From Candidatus Avirikenella pullistercoris (GTDB lineage Bacteria > Bacteroidota > Bacteroidia > Bacteroidales > Rikenellaceae): 35,817 nucleotides of DNA. The notes beneath the pieces were generated by a model that was given only the letters and a program-made list of their open reading frames with translations, had not been told where the DNA came from and ran no database searches. A program made the translations under genes and the position numbers. Positions within the stretch are counted from its first letter, which is position 1. Every line of letters starts with the position of its first letter. The DNA is taken from the NCBI GenBank assembly GCA_018710935.1, contig DVIX01000059.1, forward strand, positions 1 through 35,817. The letters run 5' to 3'. Of this stretch, positions 1 to 7,494 are shown in pieces.

Positions 1-1
1 G

Positions 2-919
2 CTCGAAGATTATTTCCGCAATCTGCAAGCAGATGCAACCATCGCATACCTGAGGGCCCTTAAACAAAAATCATTGCTGAAAATCCAACAATCCTCTTAT
101 GAACAGATGGAACAACTCGCCCATGCCGACAGCATCCGTTTCCGGCTCGGCGAAATTATGGAAGTCAATGCCCGGCAATCGAAACTCGAAGCGGCTACCA
201 TGCAAAACGACGTATATTCGAGCGAAGGAGAATTGCAGGAAATACTAATACAATTAGCTCTACTGCAAGGAAACACAAGTACGGAAATACCGGATTCGAT
301 TACCGGAAAACTGACTTACCTCAAACGCGATTTCAATTTACCTCTCCTTATCGTAACCGCTCAGAATAACCGGGCAGACCTGCAAGCAGCCCTGAAATTT
401 CAGGAAGTTTCCCAACAAAACCTTCGCTTAGCTAAAGCCAACCGCATCATGGACTTAGGAATCAACTTGGGCGGAAGCTACTCCTCAACGGTCAAAAATG
501 AAATAGCCCCTGCTCCATCCTTTAAAGGTTTCACTGCCGGAATCAGCATCCCCTTAAAATTTTCAGGTATAAATAAAGGAGAAGTAAGGGCAGCACAATA
601 TGCCGTTGCACAAAGTGAAAAACAGTACGAAGCTATCGAACTGCAAATCGATTCGGAAGTAACACAGGCCTATCAAAAATATGTGACGGCATGCCGCCAA
701 ATAGAACAATTCAATACAGGACTACTCGATGATGCAAAAATGATTCTCGAAAAAAAAATATACAGCTATAAACGGGGAGAAACCAGCATTCTCGAAGTTC
801 TTAACGCCCAGCGTACCTACAATGATATTCAAGCCAGTTTCAACGAAACACTTTACAACTGTGCAGTAGCATTGGTAGAATTGGAACGTGCATGCGGTAT
901 ATGGGATATAGAAATTTAA
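2..919 (+). CDS. TolC-family outer-membrane efflux protein (3' part, start outside window)
   Basis: This is the C-terminal part, about 305 residues, of a TolC-like outer-membrane channel, the exit duct of tripartite efflux or type I secretion systems. The frame is open from base 2, so the start lies upstream; the TTG at 74 is internal. The protein shows the family pattern: long Ala/Gln/Glu-rich amphipathic helices (for example around RFRLGEIMEVNARQSKLEA), then strand-like segments (GINLGGSYSS, FTAGISIPLKF), then a second helical hairpin ending near YKRGETSILEVLNAQRTY. The FKRGxxSxLEVLxAQ type of motif is characteristic of the outer-membrane efflux protein repeat. Family usual length is 400-480, so about one third is missing. 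The membrane-fusion and pump partners are presumably upstream. Substrate cannot be inferred. Confidence 0.93.
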   Translation, partial: LEDYFRNLQADATIAYLRALKQKSLLKIQQSSYEQMEQLAHADSIRFRLGEIMEVNARQSKLEAATMQNDVYSSEGELQEILIQLALLQGNTSTEIPDSITGKLTYLKRDFNLPLLIVTAQNNRADLQAALKFQEVSQQNLRLAKANRIMDLGINLGGSYSSTVKNEIAPAPSFKGFTAGISIPLKFSGINKGEVRAAQYAVAQSEKQYEAIELQIDSEVTQAYQKYVTACRQIEQFNTGLLDDAKMILEKKIYSYKRGETSILEVLNAQRTYNDIQASFNETLYNCAVALVELERACGIWDIEI

Positions 920-998
920 CCTCTCCGACTGAAATCGATACACATTTTACGATACTTCGATATACGGAAACCCGATTTACTGACAAAAACAAAGATAC

Positions 999-1063
999 TT
1001 GTCCGCACCGGACAAAAACATTCTGCTATTTTGCCAAACTTGCCATTTTCCCTAATAATGGCA
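999..1063. promoter_or_regulatory. Two inverted repeats upstream of tpx
   Basis: The 186-base gap between the TolC-type gene and tpx holds two dyads. TTGTCCG (999-1005) and CGGACAA (1009-1015) are separated by three bases. TGCCATT (1041-1047) and AATGGCA (1057-1063) are separated by nine. A weak -7-like TATTTTG lies between them at 1027-1033. Neither dyad is followed by a T-run, so neither looks like a terminator. They may be operator sites for tpx; this is inference, and neither matches a known OxyR or PerR consensus that I can recognise. Confidence 0.3.
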
Positions 1064-1105
1064 CAGAATTTGAAGATAATCTATTGTATTAAATTTATTT
1101 TAACC

Positions 1106-1615
1106 ATGGATACTCAAAAAATTACAATGGGAGGAAATCCGGTTACTATTATAGGAACCCAACTTAAAATAGGTGATAAAGCTCCCGATTTCACCGTAAC
1201 AGACAATAATCTGAATCCGGTATCATTGAATCAATACAAAGGAAAAGTCATTATCATCAGTACTTTCCCTTCTGTCGATACACCGGTATGCGCATTGCAG
1301 AATATCCGATTCAACAAAGAAGCAGCCAATTTAGGGGATGATGTCATTATCTTGTCGATTTCCGAAGACTTGCCTTTCGCACAAAAACGGTTTTGTGCCG
1401 TTGAAGGAATTAATAACGCCCATGTTTTCTCCGACTACAAAGACCTCGATTTCGGAATGAAATACGGTTTTGTAATCAAAGAATTAAGGCTTCTGGCAAG
1501 AGGAGTAATCATAATCGACAAAAACGGAATTATCAGATATATCGAAAAGGTATCTGAAATAACTCACGAGCCGGATTATGAGAAAGCATTGAAAGTAGTG
1601 AAAGAACTATTATAA
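1106..1615 (+). CDS. tpx: Thiol peroxidase (atypical 2-Cys peroxiredoxin)
   Basis: A 169-residue Tpx that reduces hydroperoxides with thioredoxin as electron donor, in the cytoplasm. The peroxidatic cysteine is C62 in PSVDTPVCALQ and the resolving cysteine is C97 in FAQKRFCAVEG, the spacing that defines Tpx. The C-terminal EITHEPDYEKAL segment closely resembles the E. coli Tpx ending. I chose the ATG at 1106: it starts at MDTQKITMGGNPV, as Tpx proteins do, while a longer in-frame start at 1031 would add 25 residues with no family counterpart and would lie in the putative regulatory dyad. The gene is monocistronic and followed by a terminator about 120 bases downstream. Length matches the family (165-170). 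Confidence 0.96.
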   Translation: MDTQKITMGGNPVTIIGTQLKIGDKAPDFTVTDNNLNPVSLNQYKGKVIIISTFPSVDTPVCALQNIRFNKEAANLGDDVIILSISEDLPFAQKRFCAVEGINNAHVFSDYKDLDFGMKYGFVIKELRLLARGVIIIDKNGIIRYIEKVSEITHEPDYEKALKVVKELL

Positions 1616-1732
1616 ACGATATAATATAAACTATTCTATACAAAATTTTATTCAAAATACTATTCAATAACTTATGCAAGATAATCAGATGATTTGCTTT
1701 TTTTAAATTATCGTATCGTAAATTTTATCAAG

Positions 1733-1766
1733 AAGGGCAGGCTTTTAGGCCTGCCCTTTATTTTCT
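1733..1766 (+). terminator. Intrinsic terminator after tpx
   Basis: A perfect 10-bp GC-rich stem (AAGGGCAGGC at 1733-1742 with GCCTGCCCTT at 1749-1758), six-base loop, then TTTATTTTC. It lies 118 bases after the tpx stop and before the next promoter. Confidence 0.88.
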
Positions 1767-1804
1767 GAAATAACCGAAAAACCCTACCCTTTAAAACGGA
1801 ATAT

Positions 1805-1835
1805 TATGTAAATTGAAAAGTGTTTGTTACCTTCG
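1805..1835 (+). promoter_or_regulatory. Probable promoter of the serine ammonia-lyase gene
   Basis: A Bacteroidota-type -7 box, TACCTTCG at 1828-1835, differs from TAnnTTTG at one base. TATG at 1805-1808, one mismatch from TTTG, sits 19 bases upstream. Transcription would start near 1842, placing any start codon at 1824 upstream of the transcript and supporting the GTG at 1875. Confidence 0.5.
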
Positions 1836-1874
1836 TACATAAATAAACCTAATATAAACGAAACTTATCAGAAC

Positions 1875-3113
1875 GTGGAATCATTAAGACAAATATACCG
1901 TATCGGCAACGGACCGTCCAGCAGCCACACCATGGGTCCGAAAAAAGCAGCCGAAATGTTCCTTGCCCGTACTCCCGGAGCAGACAGTTATAAAGTAACA
2001 TTATACGGCAGTTTAGCTGCCACGGGTAAAGGGCACATGACAGATATCGCCATATTGAAAGTATTGTCGGAAGCCGCACCTACCGAAATAATCTGGGAAC
2101 CTAAAATCGTTCTCGACTTTCATCCGAACGGAATGAAATTCGAAGCTTACGATTATGGGCGCAAATTAATCGACAGTTGGACCATATTCAGTATCGGAGG
2201 AGGAAACCTCGCCAACGAAGAAACCAAAGCAGCCGACCAACCACAGGTTTACGATATGCATACCATTACCGATATACAGAAATGGTGTGAGAAAAACGGC
2301 ACCTCTTACTGGGAATATGTAGAAGCCCGGGAAGGGAAAAAAATATGGGATTATCTGGCCGAAGTATGGGAAGTAATGAAAGCGGCAATATCCCGCGGGC
2401 TTAATGCAGAAGGCGTACTTCCCGGAGGATTGGGGGTACGAAGAAAAGCCGCAGATTATTATATTCGCTCCAAAGGCTATGTCGACTCCATGAAAAGCAG
2501 AGGTCTGGTTTATTCATACGCTCTTGCAACATCCGAAGAAAATGCTTCCGGCGGAGTCATCGTTACAGCTCCTACCTGCGGTTCCTGCGGAGTATTACCG
2601 GCAGTATTATACTATCAGAAAATGTCACGAGACTTTGCCGATATTCGTATTCTCCGAGCACTCGCAACAGCAGGGCTATTCGGTAATGTCGTAAAAACCA
2701 ATGCATCCGTATCGGGAGCAGAAGTAGGATGCCAGGGAGAAGTAGGTGTAGCATGCGCTATGGCAGCAGCAGCATCCTGCCAACTCTTCGGAGGTTCCCC
2801 TTCCCAAATCGAATATGCCGCCGAAATGGGTTTGGAGCATCACTTGGGACTGACCTGCGACCCTGTATGCGGATTGGTACAGATTCCATGTATCGAACGA
2901 AATGCTTATGCGGCGGCAAGAGCCCTTGACGCCAATATATATGCTACATTCTCAGACGGGATACATCGTGTCTGTTTCGATCGCGTAGTGGAAGTGATGA
3001 AAGAAACAGGGCACGACCTGCCTAACCTTTACAAAGAAACAGCCGAAGGAGGATTGGCAAAAAACATGCATCTGCAAAACGATTGCGAAGTATGTAAATG
3101 CTATCCTGAATAA
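1875..3113 (+). CDS. sdaA: L-serine ammonia-lyase, iron-sulfur type, single chain
   Basis: A 412-residue L-serine dehydratase that deaminates L-serine to pyruvate and ammonia using an oxygen-sensitive [4Fe-4S] cluster. The N-terminal part carries the beta-domain signature RIGNGPSSSHTMGP near residues 9-22. The C-terminal alpha domain has TAPTCGSCGVLPA and LTCDPVCGLVQIPC, which hold the cluster cysteines and catalytic residues. Both domains are in one chain. I chose GTG at 1875 because it gives the family-typical start MESLRQIYRIG and because the promoter -7 box overlaps the upstream TTG at 1824. The gene stands alone between the tpx terminator and a convergent terminator at 3132-3189. Confidence 0.95.
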   Translation: MESLRQIYRIGNGPSSSHTMGPKKAAEMFLARTPGADSYKVTLYGSLAATGKGHMTDIAILKVLSEAAPTEIIWEPKIVLDFHPNGMKFEAYDYGRKLIDSWTIFSIGGGNLANEETKAADQPQVYDMHTITDIQKWCEKNGTSYWEYVEAREGKKIWDYLAEVWEVMKAAISRGLNAEGVLPGGLGVRRKAADYYIRSKGYVDSMKSRGLVYSYALATSEENASGGVIVTAPTCGSCGVLPAVLYYQKMSRDFADIRILRALATAGLFGNVVKTNASVSGAEVGCQGEVGVACAMAAAASCQLFGGSPSQIEYAAEMGLEHHLGLTCDPVCGLVQIPCIERNAYAAARALDANIYATFSDGIHRVCFDRVVEVMKETGHDLPNLYKETAEGGLAKNMHLQNDCEVCKCYPE

Positions 3114-3131
3114 GATTTTCCAATTATCAAC

Positions 3132-3189
3132 AAAGCCTTACAGAAACAGCCCAAGGTTGTAATCCCTGGGAAATGGCCTGTAAGGCTTT
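3132..3189. terminator. Bidirectional terminator between convergent genes
   Basis: A 12-bp perfect outer stem (AAAGCCTTACAG at 3132-3143 with CTGTAAGGCTTT at 3178-3189) encloses a partly paired 34-base apex. It serves the serine ammonia-lyase gene on + and the Omp85-like gene on -. The T-runs are short and interrupted. Confidence 0.75.
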
Positions 3190-3215
3190 CTTTACATTGA
3201 AAGCAGAATCTACCC

Positions 3216-4496
3216 TTAAAAGGCTTCCGTCATATTCATATATACTTGTACTCCTTTTACGCCCTGCGCTTTCCCTACATCGAGCCTGAAATTCTTACGA
3301 GGCTGCATCTGTACCCGCAATCCTACTCCGTAATTTAATTTCCATTTTGTCCATTTCGCCGGAGTATTCCCAATCGTTCCCGTTCCTACCCAGGTAACGA
3401 ATCCGAGTTTAGACAAGAAACGCCCCCTTTTTAAATCCTCCTCCGTTCCGAACATCTGTCGGTATTCCACAATCCCATATGCCATAGATTTATCCCTGTA
3501 TTGCCCGACAAAATACCCCCTTAAATCAAAAGGCGAACCGAACGTAGGCAATTCCGTAAAAGGAATATTATTAAACCCTATCTGTGTTTTTGCCGTCCAT
3601 GCCAATACCGCTCTCCGAAATAGCGGCTGGAACTGGCGGTATTCCAATTCCAATATCTGGTAATTATATGCTCCGCCAAAATATTTCCCATAAAAACGCC
3701 CTATACCGCTCAAAAAAAGCCCTTCATTCGGAGTAGCTACATCATCCCGCGTATCGTATTGTAAAATAGCACCAATCCCCACATTCATATATTTAGGCCG
3801 GAATTTCAGGAAATAAGGGTCTTGCTGCATCAGCGGATTGATATTCCACGAACGGGAATAATTGATATCCAACAAAGGACCGGTATAAAGATTCGGACGT
3901 ACTTCCCATACAAAACGAGGATTGAAAACAATCGTTTCCTTATGATAACGAGTAGTTTGTTTCCCTCGTTCCGGAATACTTTCAATAGCCTCATACCCTT
4001 TCCCGTAATAATGGGCAGGTTCATTACGGTAACTATATGAAGCATAAATCCTAAACTTATTGGCATTGAAAAAGAAAGTTCCCGCTCCTGCGACAACAAT
4101 CGTTCCGTTGATAGAAATATTAATTCCTGCCGGCAAATAAGAACGTTGGGACAATGTATCGTTTTTATTCATCCGGAAGGTAGCCAATACAGCTCCTCCT
4201 ATTCCTAAAGAGGCTTCCGGATTATAAGACGGCCCCCCGAATACCGATAGCCACACCTTCTTCCCTGCACGGACAGAATCCCTGTGCATCTGGCGAAGAT
4301 ATGCTTTTTGTTGGCGCGGCGGCAACGAATCCAATATCAAACTCGAAGCAGAATCCTGCAATAAAACCCGTTCCTGCTCCTGCTGTTCATAAATATAAGT
4401 TCCTTCCCCGCTTATCCTTGAATTTTCAGTTTGGGCTGTTCCTCTTATTCCTATTATTATAAAGAGCAAGAAAAACAAGGTCGTCTTTTTACACAT
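3216..4496 (-). CDS. Omp85-superfamily outer-membrane barrel protein lacking POTRA domains
   Basis: A 426-residue exported protein with a signal peptide (hydrophobic residues 7-17, likely cleavage near GTAQ at 19-22). Residues 23-80 are polar and have no POTRA fold that I can see. From about residue 81 to the C-terminal Phe426 the chain is rich in alternating-hydrophobic beta strands. Two BamA/TamA barrel hallmarks are present: QYDTRDDVATPNEGLFL at about 246-262, and the lid-loop motif LRGY at 325-328 within GSPFDLRGYFVGQYRD. BamA itself is about 800 residues, so this is a barrel-only paralogue of the bacterial surface antigen domain family. It lies 50 bases downstream of the dCMP deaminase gene and is probably co-transcribed with it. 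The role (assembly, translocation or structural) is unknown. Confidence 0.85.
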   Translation of the reverse strand: MCKKTTLFFLLFIIIGIRGTAQTENSRISGEGTYIYEQQEQERVLLQDSASSLILDSLPPRQQKAYLRQMHRDSVRAGKKVWLSVFGGPSYNPEASLGIGGAVLATFRMNKNDTLSQRSYLPAGINISINGTIVVAGAGTFFFNANKFRIYASYSYRNEPAHYYGKGYEAIESIPERGKQTTRYHKETIVFNPRFVWEVRPNLYTGPLLDINYSRSWNINPLMQQDPYFLKFRPKYMNVGIGAILQYDTRDDVATPNEGLFLSGIGRFYGKYFGGAYNYQILELEYRQFQPLFRRAVLAWTAKTQIGFNNIPFTELPTFGSPFDLRGYFVGQYRDKSMAYGIVEYRQMFGTEEDLKRGRFLSKLGFVTWVGTGTIGNTPAKWTKWKLNYGVGLRVQMQPRKNFRLDVGKAQGVKGVQVYMNMTEAF

Positions 4497-4546
4497 AAAT
4501 ACAATATTTTACAGGCTGTAAGAATAAGAAATTATCTGTCAACCTT

Positions 4547-4984
4547 TTACAACTCTTCACTTACCTTAACTACCTCTATCCCCGCCCGTCTAAGCAAATC
4601 GATCCCGTCCTCGGAATGATAATCGTCGCAAAACACTACCCGGACAATTCCTGCCTGTATGATTAACTTCGCACACTCGATACAAGGAGATGCCGTTACA
4701 TACAAAGTAGCTCCTTCACTGCTGTTACTGCTTTTCGCCACTTTCGTAATAGCATTGGCCTCAGCATGCAACACATACGGTTTCGTACGCCCGCTCTCAT
4801 CCTCGCATATATTCTCGAACCCCTGAGGAGTGCCATTATAACCATCCGAAATAATCATCTTATCTTTTACGATAAGTGCTCCTACCTGACGCCTGACACA
4901 ATAGGAATTTTCGGCCCATATTCTGGCCATCTTAATGTAACGGACATCTAATTTTCGTTGTTTTTCTTCCTGATACCCTCCCAT
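4547..4984 (-). CDS. Deoxycytidylate (dCMP) deaminase family protein
   Basis: A 145-residue zinc deaminase of the ComEB/dCMP deaminase family. It converts dCMP to dUMP, feeding dTMP synthesis. Zinc and catalytic motifs are complete: H73-A-E75 in HAEANAI, and C101 and C104 in SPCIECAK. GYNGTPQGFENIC near 48-60 is the substrate-loop motif of the family. Length is typical (about 140-160). It lies between hflX (60 bases upstream) and the Omp85-like gene (50 bases downstream), all leftward, so shared transcription is likely but no functional link is evident. Confidence 0.93.
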   Translation of the reverse strand: MGGYQEEKQRKLDVRYIKMARIWAENSYCVRRQVGALIVKDKMIISDGYNGTPQGFENICEDESGRTKPYVLHAEANAITKVAKSSNSSEGATLYVTASPCIECAKLIIQAGIVRVVFCDDYHSEDGIDLLRRAGIEVVKVSEEL

Positions 4985-5044
4985 AAACTTACCGCTTATA
5001 AACTTAACAAACCGATTTAACGGAGGTAAATATAATGCAATTCT

Positions 5045-6238
5045 CTAAAATAAGAAATTATTATACGGATAACGGGCCTGATGTATGCCACGAATCACCG
5101 CATACAAATTGCGCTTGAAAGTCTCCAAATTGATTTTCTCTTTTGCAGAAATAAAGACACATCCGGCCTGCATCTTTCCCATCCAGGTATTCATCAACTC
5201 TTCCAAAGGAATATTCTCTTTTTTCATTGGCGTAAGGTCATCCTCTTCTTTAGGCACATGACGATAAGTATCTATCTTATTAAATACTACAAAGACCGGT
5301 TTATCTCCCGCTCCGATTTCCTGCAATGTCTTATTGACCACATTCAACTGATCTTCAAAATTGGGATGGGAAATATCTACGACATGTACTAATAAATCGG
5401 CCTCCCGCACCTCATCCAATGTCGATTTAAAAGACTCGACCAACTGATGCGGCAATTTACGGATAAACCCTACCGTATCGCTCAACAAAAACGGGATATT
5501 GTCTATAACTACTTTACGGACCGTAGTATCGAGTGTTGCGAAAAGTTTATTTTCTGCAAATACATTACTTTTCGCCAATATATTCATCAAAGTAGATTTT
5601 CCCACATTCGTATAACCTACCAATGCCACACGTACCATTTCACCCCGTCCGCTCCGCTGTACGCTCATCTGCCTGTCTATCTTCTTCAGTTCTTCCTTCA
5701 GCCGGCTTATTTTATCACGGATAATACGACGGTCCGTTTCTATCTCACTTTCTCCCGGTCCACGCATTCCGATTCCTCCCCGTTGCCGCTCCAAGTGAGT
5801 CCACATACCTGTCAGCCGAGGCAAAAGATATTGATATTGCGCCAATTCAACTTGCTTTTTTGCATAAGCCGTAGCCGCCCTTTTCGCAAAAATATCCAAT
5901 ATCAGGTTAGTTCTATCCAATATTTTCACACCAAGCGATAACTCTATATTACGAAGTTGGGAAGGCGATAACTCATCGTCGAAAATAACACAGTCTATTT
6001 CATGTTCAATTACATATTCTTTTATCTCGCTTAATTTACCTGCCCCCACATAACTTTTCTGATTGATAACCGGCAATTTCTGAGTAAATTTTTTCAGAGT
6101 TACCGCCCCTGCTGTCTGAGCTAAAAATTCCAACTCATCCAAATATTCATTTACCTGGCGGTCCGTTGCTGTTCCGCTAATTACCGAAACCAACACCACC
6201 CGTTCCGCCTTATCTTCTATTAATTTATTTCTATCCAT
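5045..6238 (-). CDS. hflX: GTPase HflX (ribosome-splitting GTPase)
   Basis: A 397-residue HflX, a GTPase that binds the 50S subunit and splits stalled ribosomes under stress. The N-terminal HflX domain (about 20-110) is followed by the diagnostic Gly-rich linker GGIGMRGPGESEIETDRR near 154-171. The G domain has G1 GYTNVGKST (208-216), G3 DTVGF (254-258) and G4 NKID (320-323). It ends shortly after the G domain, with only a brief tail (RYPYNNFLF). A strong hairpin with a T-run lies between it and tonB, so it probably has its own promoter or depends on read-through; I see no clear -7 box in the 21 bases between. Confidence 0.97.
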   Translation of the reverse strand: MDRNKLIEDKAERVVLVSVISGTATDRQVNEYLDELEFLAQTAGAVTLKKFTQKLPVINQKSYVGAGKLSEIKEYVIEHEIDCVIFDDELSPSQLRNIELSLGVKILDRTNLILDIFAKRAATAYAKKQVELAQYQYLLPRLTGMWTHLERQRGGIGMRGPGESEIETDRRIIRDKISRLKEELKKIDRQMSVQRSGRGEMVRVALVGYTNVGKSTLMNILAKSNVFAENKLFATLDTTVRKVVIDNIPFLLSDTVGFIRKLPHQLVESFKSTLDEVREADLLVHVVDISHPNFEDQLNVVNKTLQEIGAGDKPVFVVFNKIDTYRHVPKEEDDLTPMKKENIPLEELMNTWMGKMQAGCVFISAKEKINLETFKRNLYAVIRGIHQARYPYNNFLF

Positions 6239-6259
6239 ATATTACTAACAATCATTAAA

Positions 6260-6294
6260 AACCCTCTGTCTTGCAGTAAAGAAGACAGAGGGTT
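6260..6294 (-). terminator. Intrinsic terminator after tonB
   Basis: A perfect 13-bp stem (6260-6272 with 6282-6294) with a nine-base loop, followed on the minus strand by TTTTTAATG. It sits between the tonB stop and the hflX start, only 21 bases before hflX. Confidence 0.88.
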
Positions 6295-6339
6295 CTCTAT
6301 ATCTATTTTATTTCATTCCGTACCTCAACGGCTATGATT

Positions 6340-7035
6340 TTATATACGGAAGTCAATCGGAACGATAATAATTACACGTACCTTTTTACCACGTTGTTCA
6401 CCCGGAGTCCATTTCGGAGATTTAGAGATAACACGTATCGCTTCATCGCTCAAAGATTTATCCGGACTTGTCAACACCTCAATCTGACTGGGAGAACCAT
6501 CTCTCTCCACAATAAACCGAACAACTACACGCCCCGTGATATTATTCTGTTCTGCTTCAGGAGGATAAACTATATTTTTAAGCACCCATTCTCTAAATGC
6601 ACTTACATCACCACCCTCAAACTGCGGCATTTTTTCTACCTTGATAACCGGTTGGTCTTCTGCAAGCAACGTTTCTTCTTCACGGGTTGCCAACGGTTGA
6701 ATTTCAACAACAGCTGTTTCTTCACTAAACTCAGTATTGAAAGCAGAAAGGTCACTTTGTACAGTAATCTTATTATCCATAACCTCCAAAATGTCGGAAA
6801 CGACCGGAGCTGCTACTTTAGGAGCTTCTGTTTTGGGAGGTTCTTCCTGACGGGTAATTTCTACCACTTCTTGTTCTACAACCTCAGTGTTTTCTTCAAT
6901 GATTTCAATTTCAACTTCCGATTGACTCCAGTTGAACAGACCGATCATAACAGCCAGTGTTATCACAAGCCCTATCAGCAAAAAAATGCTTTTCTTATTC
7001 TGGAGATCGGCTTTGGGTGATTTTTTCAATTCCAT
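6340..7035 (-). CDS. tonB: TonB-family energy transducer
   Basis: A 231-residue inner-membrane-anchored TonB protein that transmits proton-motive force to TonB-dependent outer-membrane receptors. A short cytoplasmic N-terminus is followed by one membrane segment (about 16-34). A Glu/Val/Pro-rich periplasmic spacer (about 38-130) contains EEPPKTEAPKVAAPV. The C-terminal TonB domain (about 140-231) has the Bacteroidota pattern GGDVSAFREWVLKNIVYPPEA, then GRVVVRFIVERDGS and WTPGEQRGKKVRV. exbB/exbD are not adjacent, so the protein may use energising partners encoded elsewhere. The gene appears monocistronic, with its own promoter about 180 bases upstream and a terminator just after it. Confidence 0.93.
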   Translation of the reverse strand: MELKKSPKADLQNKKSIFLLIGLVITLAVMIGLFNWSQSEVEIEIIEENTEVVEQEVVEITRQEEPPKTEAPKVAAPVVSDILEVMDNKITVQSDLSAFNTEFSEETAVVEIQPLATREEETLLAEDQPVIKVEKMPQFEGGDVSAFREWVLKNIVYPPEAEQNNITGRVVVRFIVERDGSPSQIEVLTSPDKSLSDEAIRVISKSPKWTPGEQRGKKVRVIIIVPIDFRI

Positions 7036-7212
7036 TGTTAATATATTTTTAAACGTTTTTCAAGGTTATTTAAGTCCGCTATAGTAGCCCGTTTTCATTT
7101 TACAAAAATGATAAAAATATTCGAAACAAAAAAGTGTATCACTTAAAAAATACAAATTTTATATTCCTTTCCTTTAATTTCTATCGTTTTAATCCGCTTA
7201 CACTACATTATT

Positions 7213-7242
7213 CAAAAGTAATTTTCGGGATTACGGCACAAA
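7213..7242 (-). promoter_or_regulatory. Probable tonB promoter
   Basis: On the minus strand, TTTG (7242-7239), an 18-base spacer, and TACTTTTG (7220-7213) match the Bacteroidota -33/-7 pattern. An alternative -7 box, TATATTTG, covers 7246-7239, so two overlapping promoters are possible. Confidence 0.5.
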
Positions 7243-7256
7243 TATATTACTTTTTA

Positions 7257-7272
7257 TCTAATTTAAATTAGA
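7257..7272. promoter_or_regulatory. Perfect 16-base palindrome upstream of the tonB promoter
   Basis: TCTAATTTAAATTAGA is a perfect dyad with no spacer. It ends 15 bases upstream of the tonB -33 element, or 11 bases from the alternative -7 box. The position suits a dimeric regulator (iron-responsive control would be natural for tonB), but it does not spell the classical Fur box, and the region is AT-rich, which raises the chance of coincidence. Confidence 0.35.
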
Positions 7273-7462
7273 ATCTGTTTATTTTTTTTAACCTTTTTAA
7301 CATTCTTTTTTACCGTTTTCTTATAGAGTTCCTTTTATCGAAACGGCAAAATCTGATTTTCAAGCATTTTCTTTTCATTTTCATTTTTTCTTTCCCCGAT
7401 AAATTTTACAATGCCCGGTCATATTTTATCCATACAAATACAATATTTATCATAAGGTTGCG

Positions 7463-7470
7463 TACCTTTG
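7463..7470 (+). promoter_or_regulatory. rlmN promoter -7 box
   Basis: TACCTTTG is a perfect match to the Bacteroidota -7 consensus. I see no TTTG at the -33 distance. Transcription would begin near 7477, leaving a leader of about 18 bases before the ATG at 7495. Confidence 0.65.
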
Positions 7471-7494
7471 CAGAAATTCAGATTTCAAGCAATT

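Larger units (their letters stand above)
7036..7494. other. 459-base divergent intergenic region (tonB / rlmN)
   Basis: A very AT-rich region with no credible gene on either strand. It holds the leftward tonB promoter (7213-7242), a perfect 16-base palindrome (7257-7272) and the rlmN -7 box (7463-7470). The tonB transcript would have a leader of roughly 170 bases with no strong hairpin visible. Confidence 0.7.

Noticed and set aside
920..1092. Short + strand frame overlapping the TolC-type gene end
   Set aside because: Its product has no recognisable feature, and the segment is better explained as the tpx regulatory region.
1031..1105. Upstream in-frame extension of tpx from a TTG
   Set aside because: The extra 25 residues have no counterpart in Tpx proteins and overlap a dyad in the probable regulatory region.
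5447..5941. A 164-codon open frame on the + strand across hflX
   Set aside because: It is antisense to the conserved HflX GTPase domain and has no motif or signal of its own.
6334..7020. A 228-codon open frame on the + strand across tonB
   Set aside because: It lies antisense to a clear TonB protein, has a low-complexity Phe/Arg/Asn/Tyr composition and no recognisable domain; it is a mirror of the tonB codon pattern.
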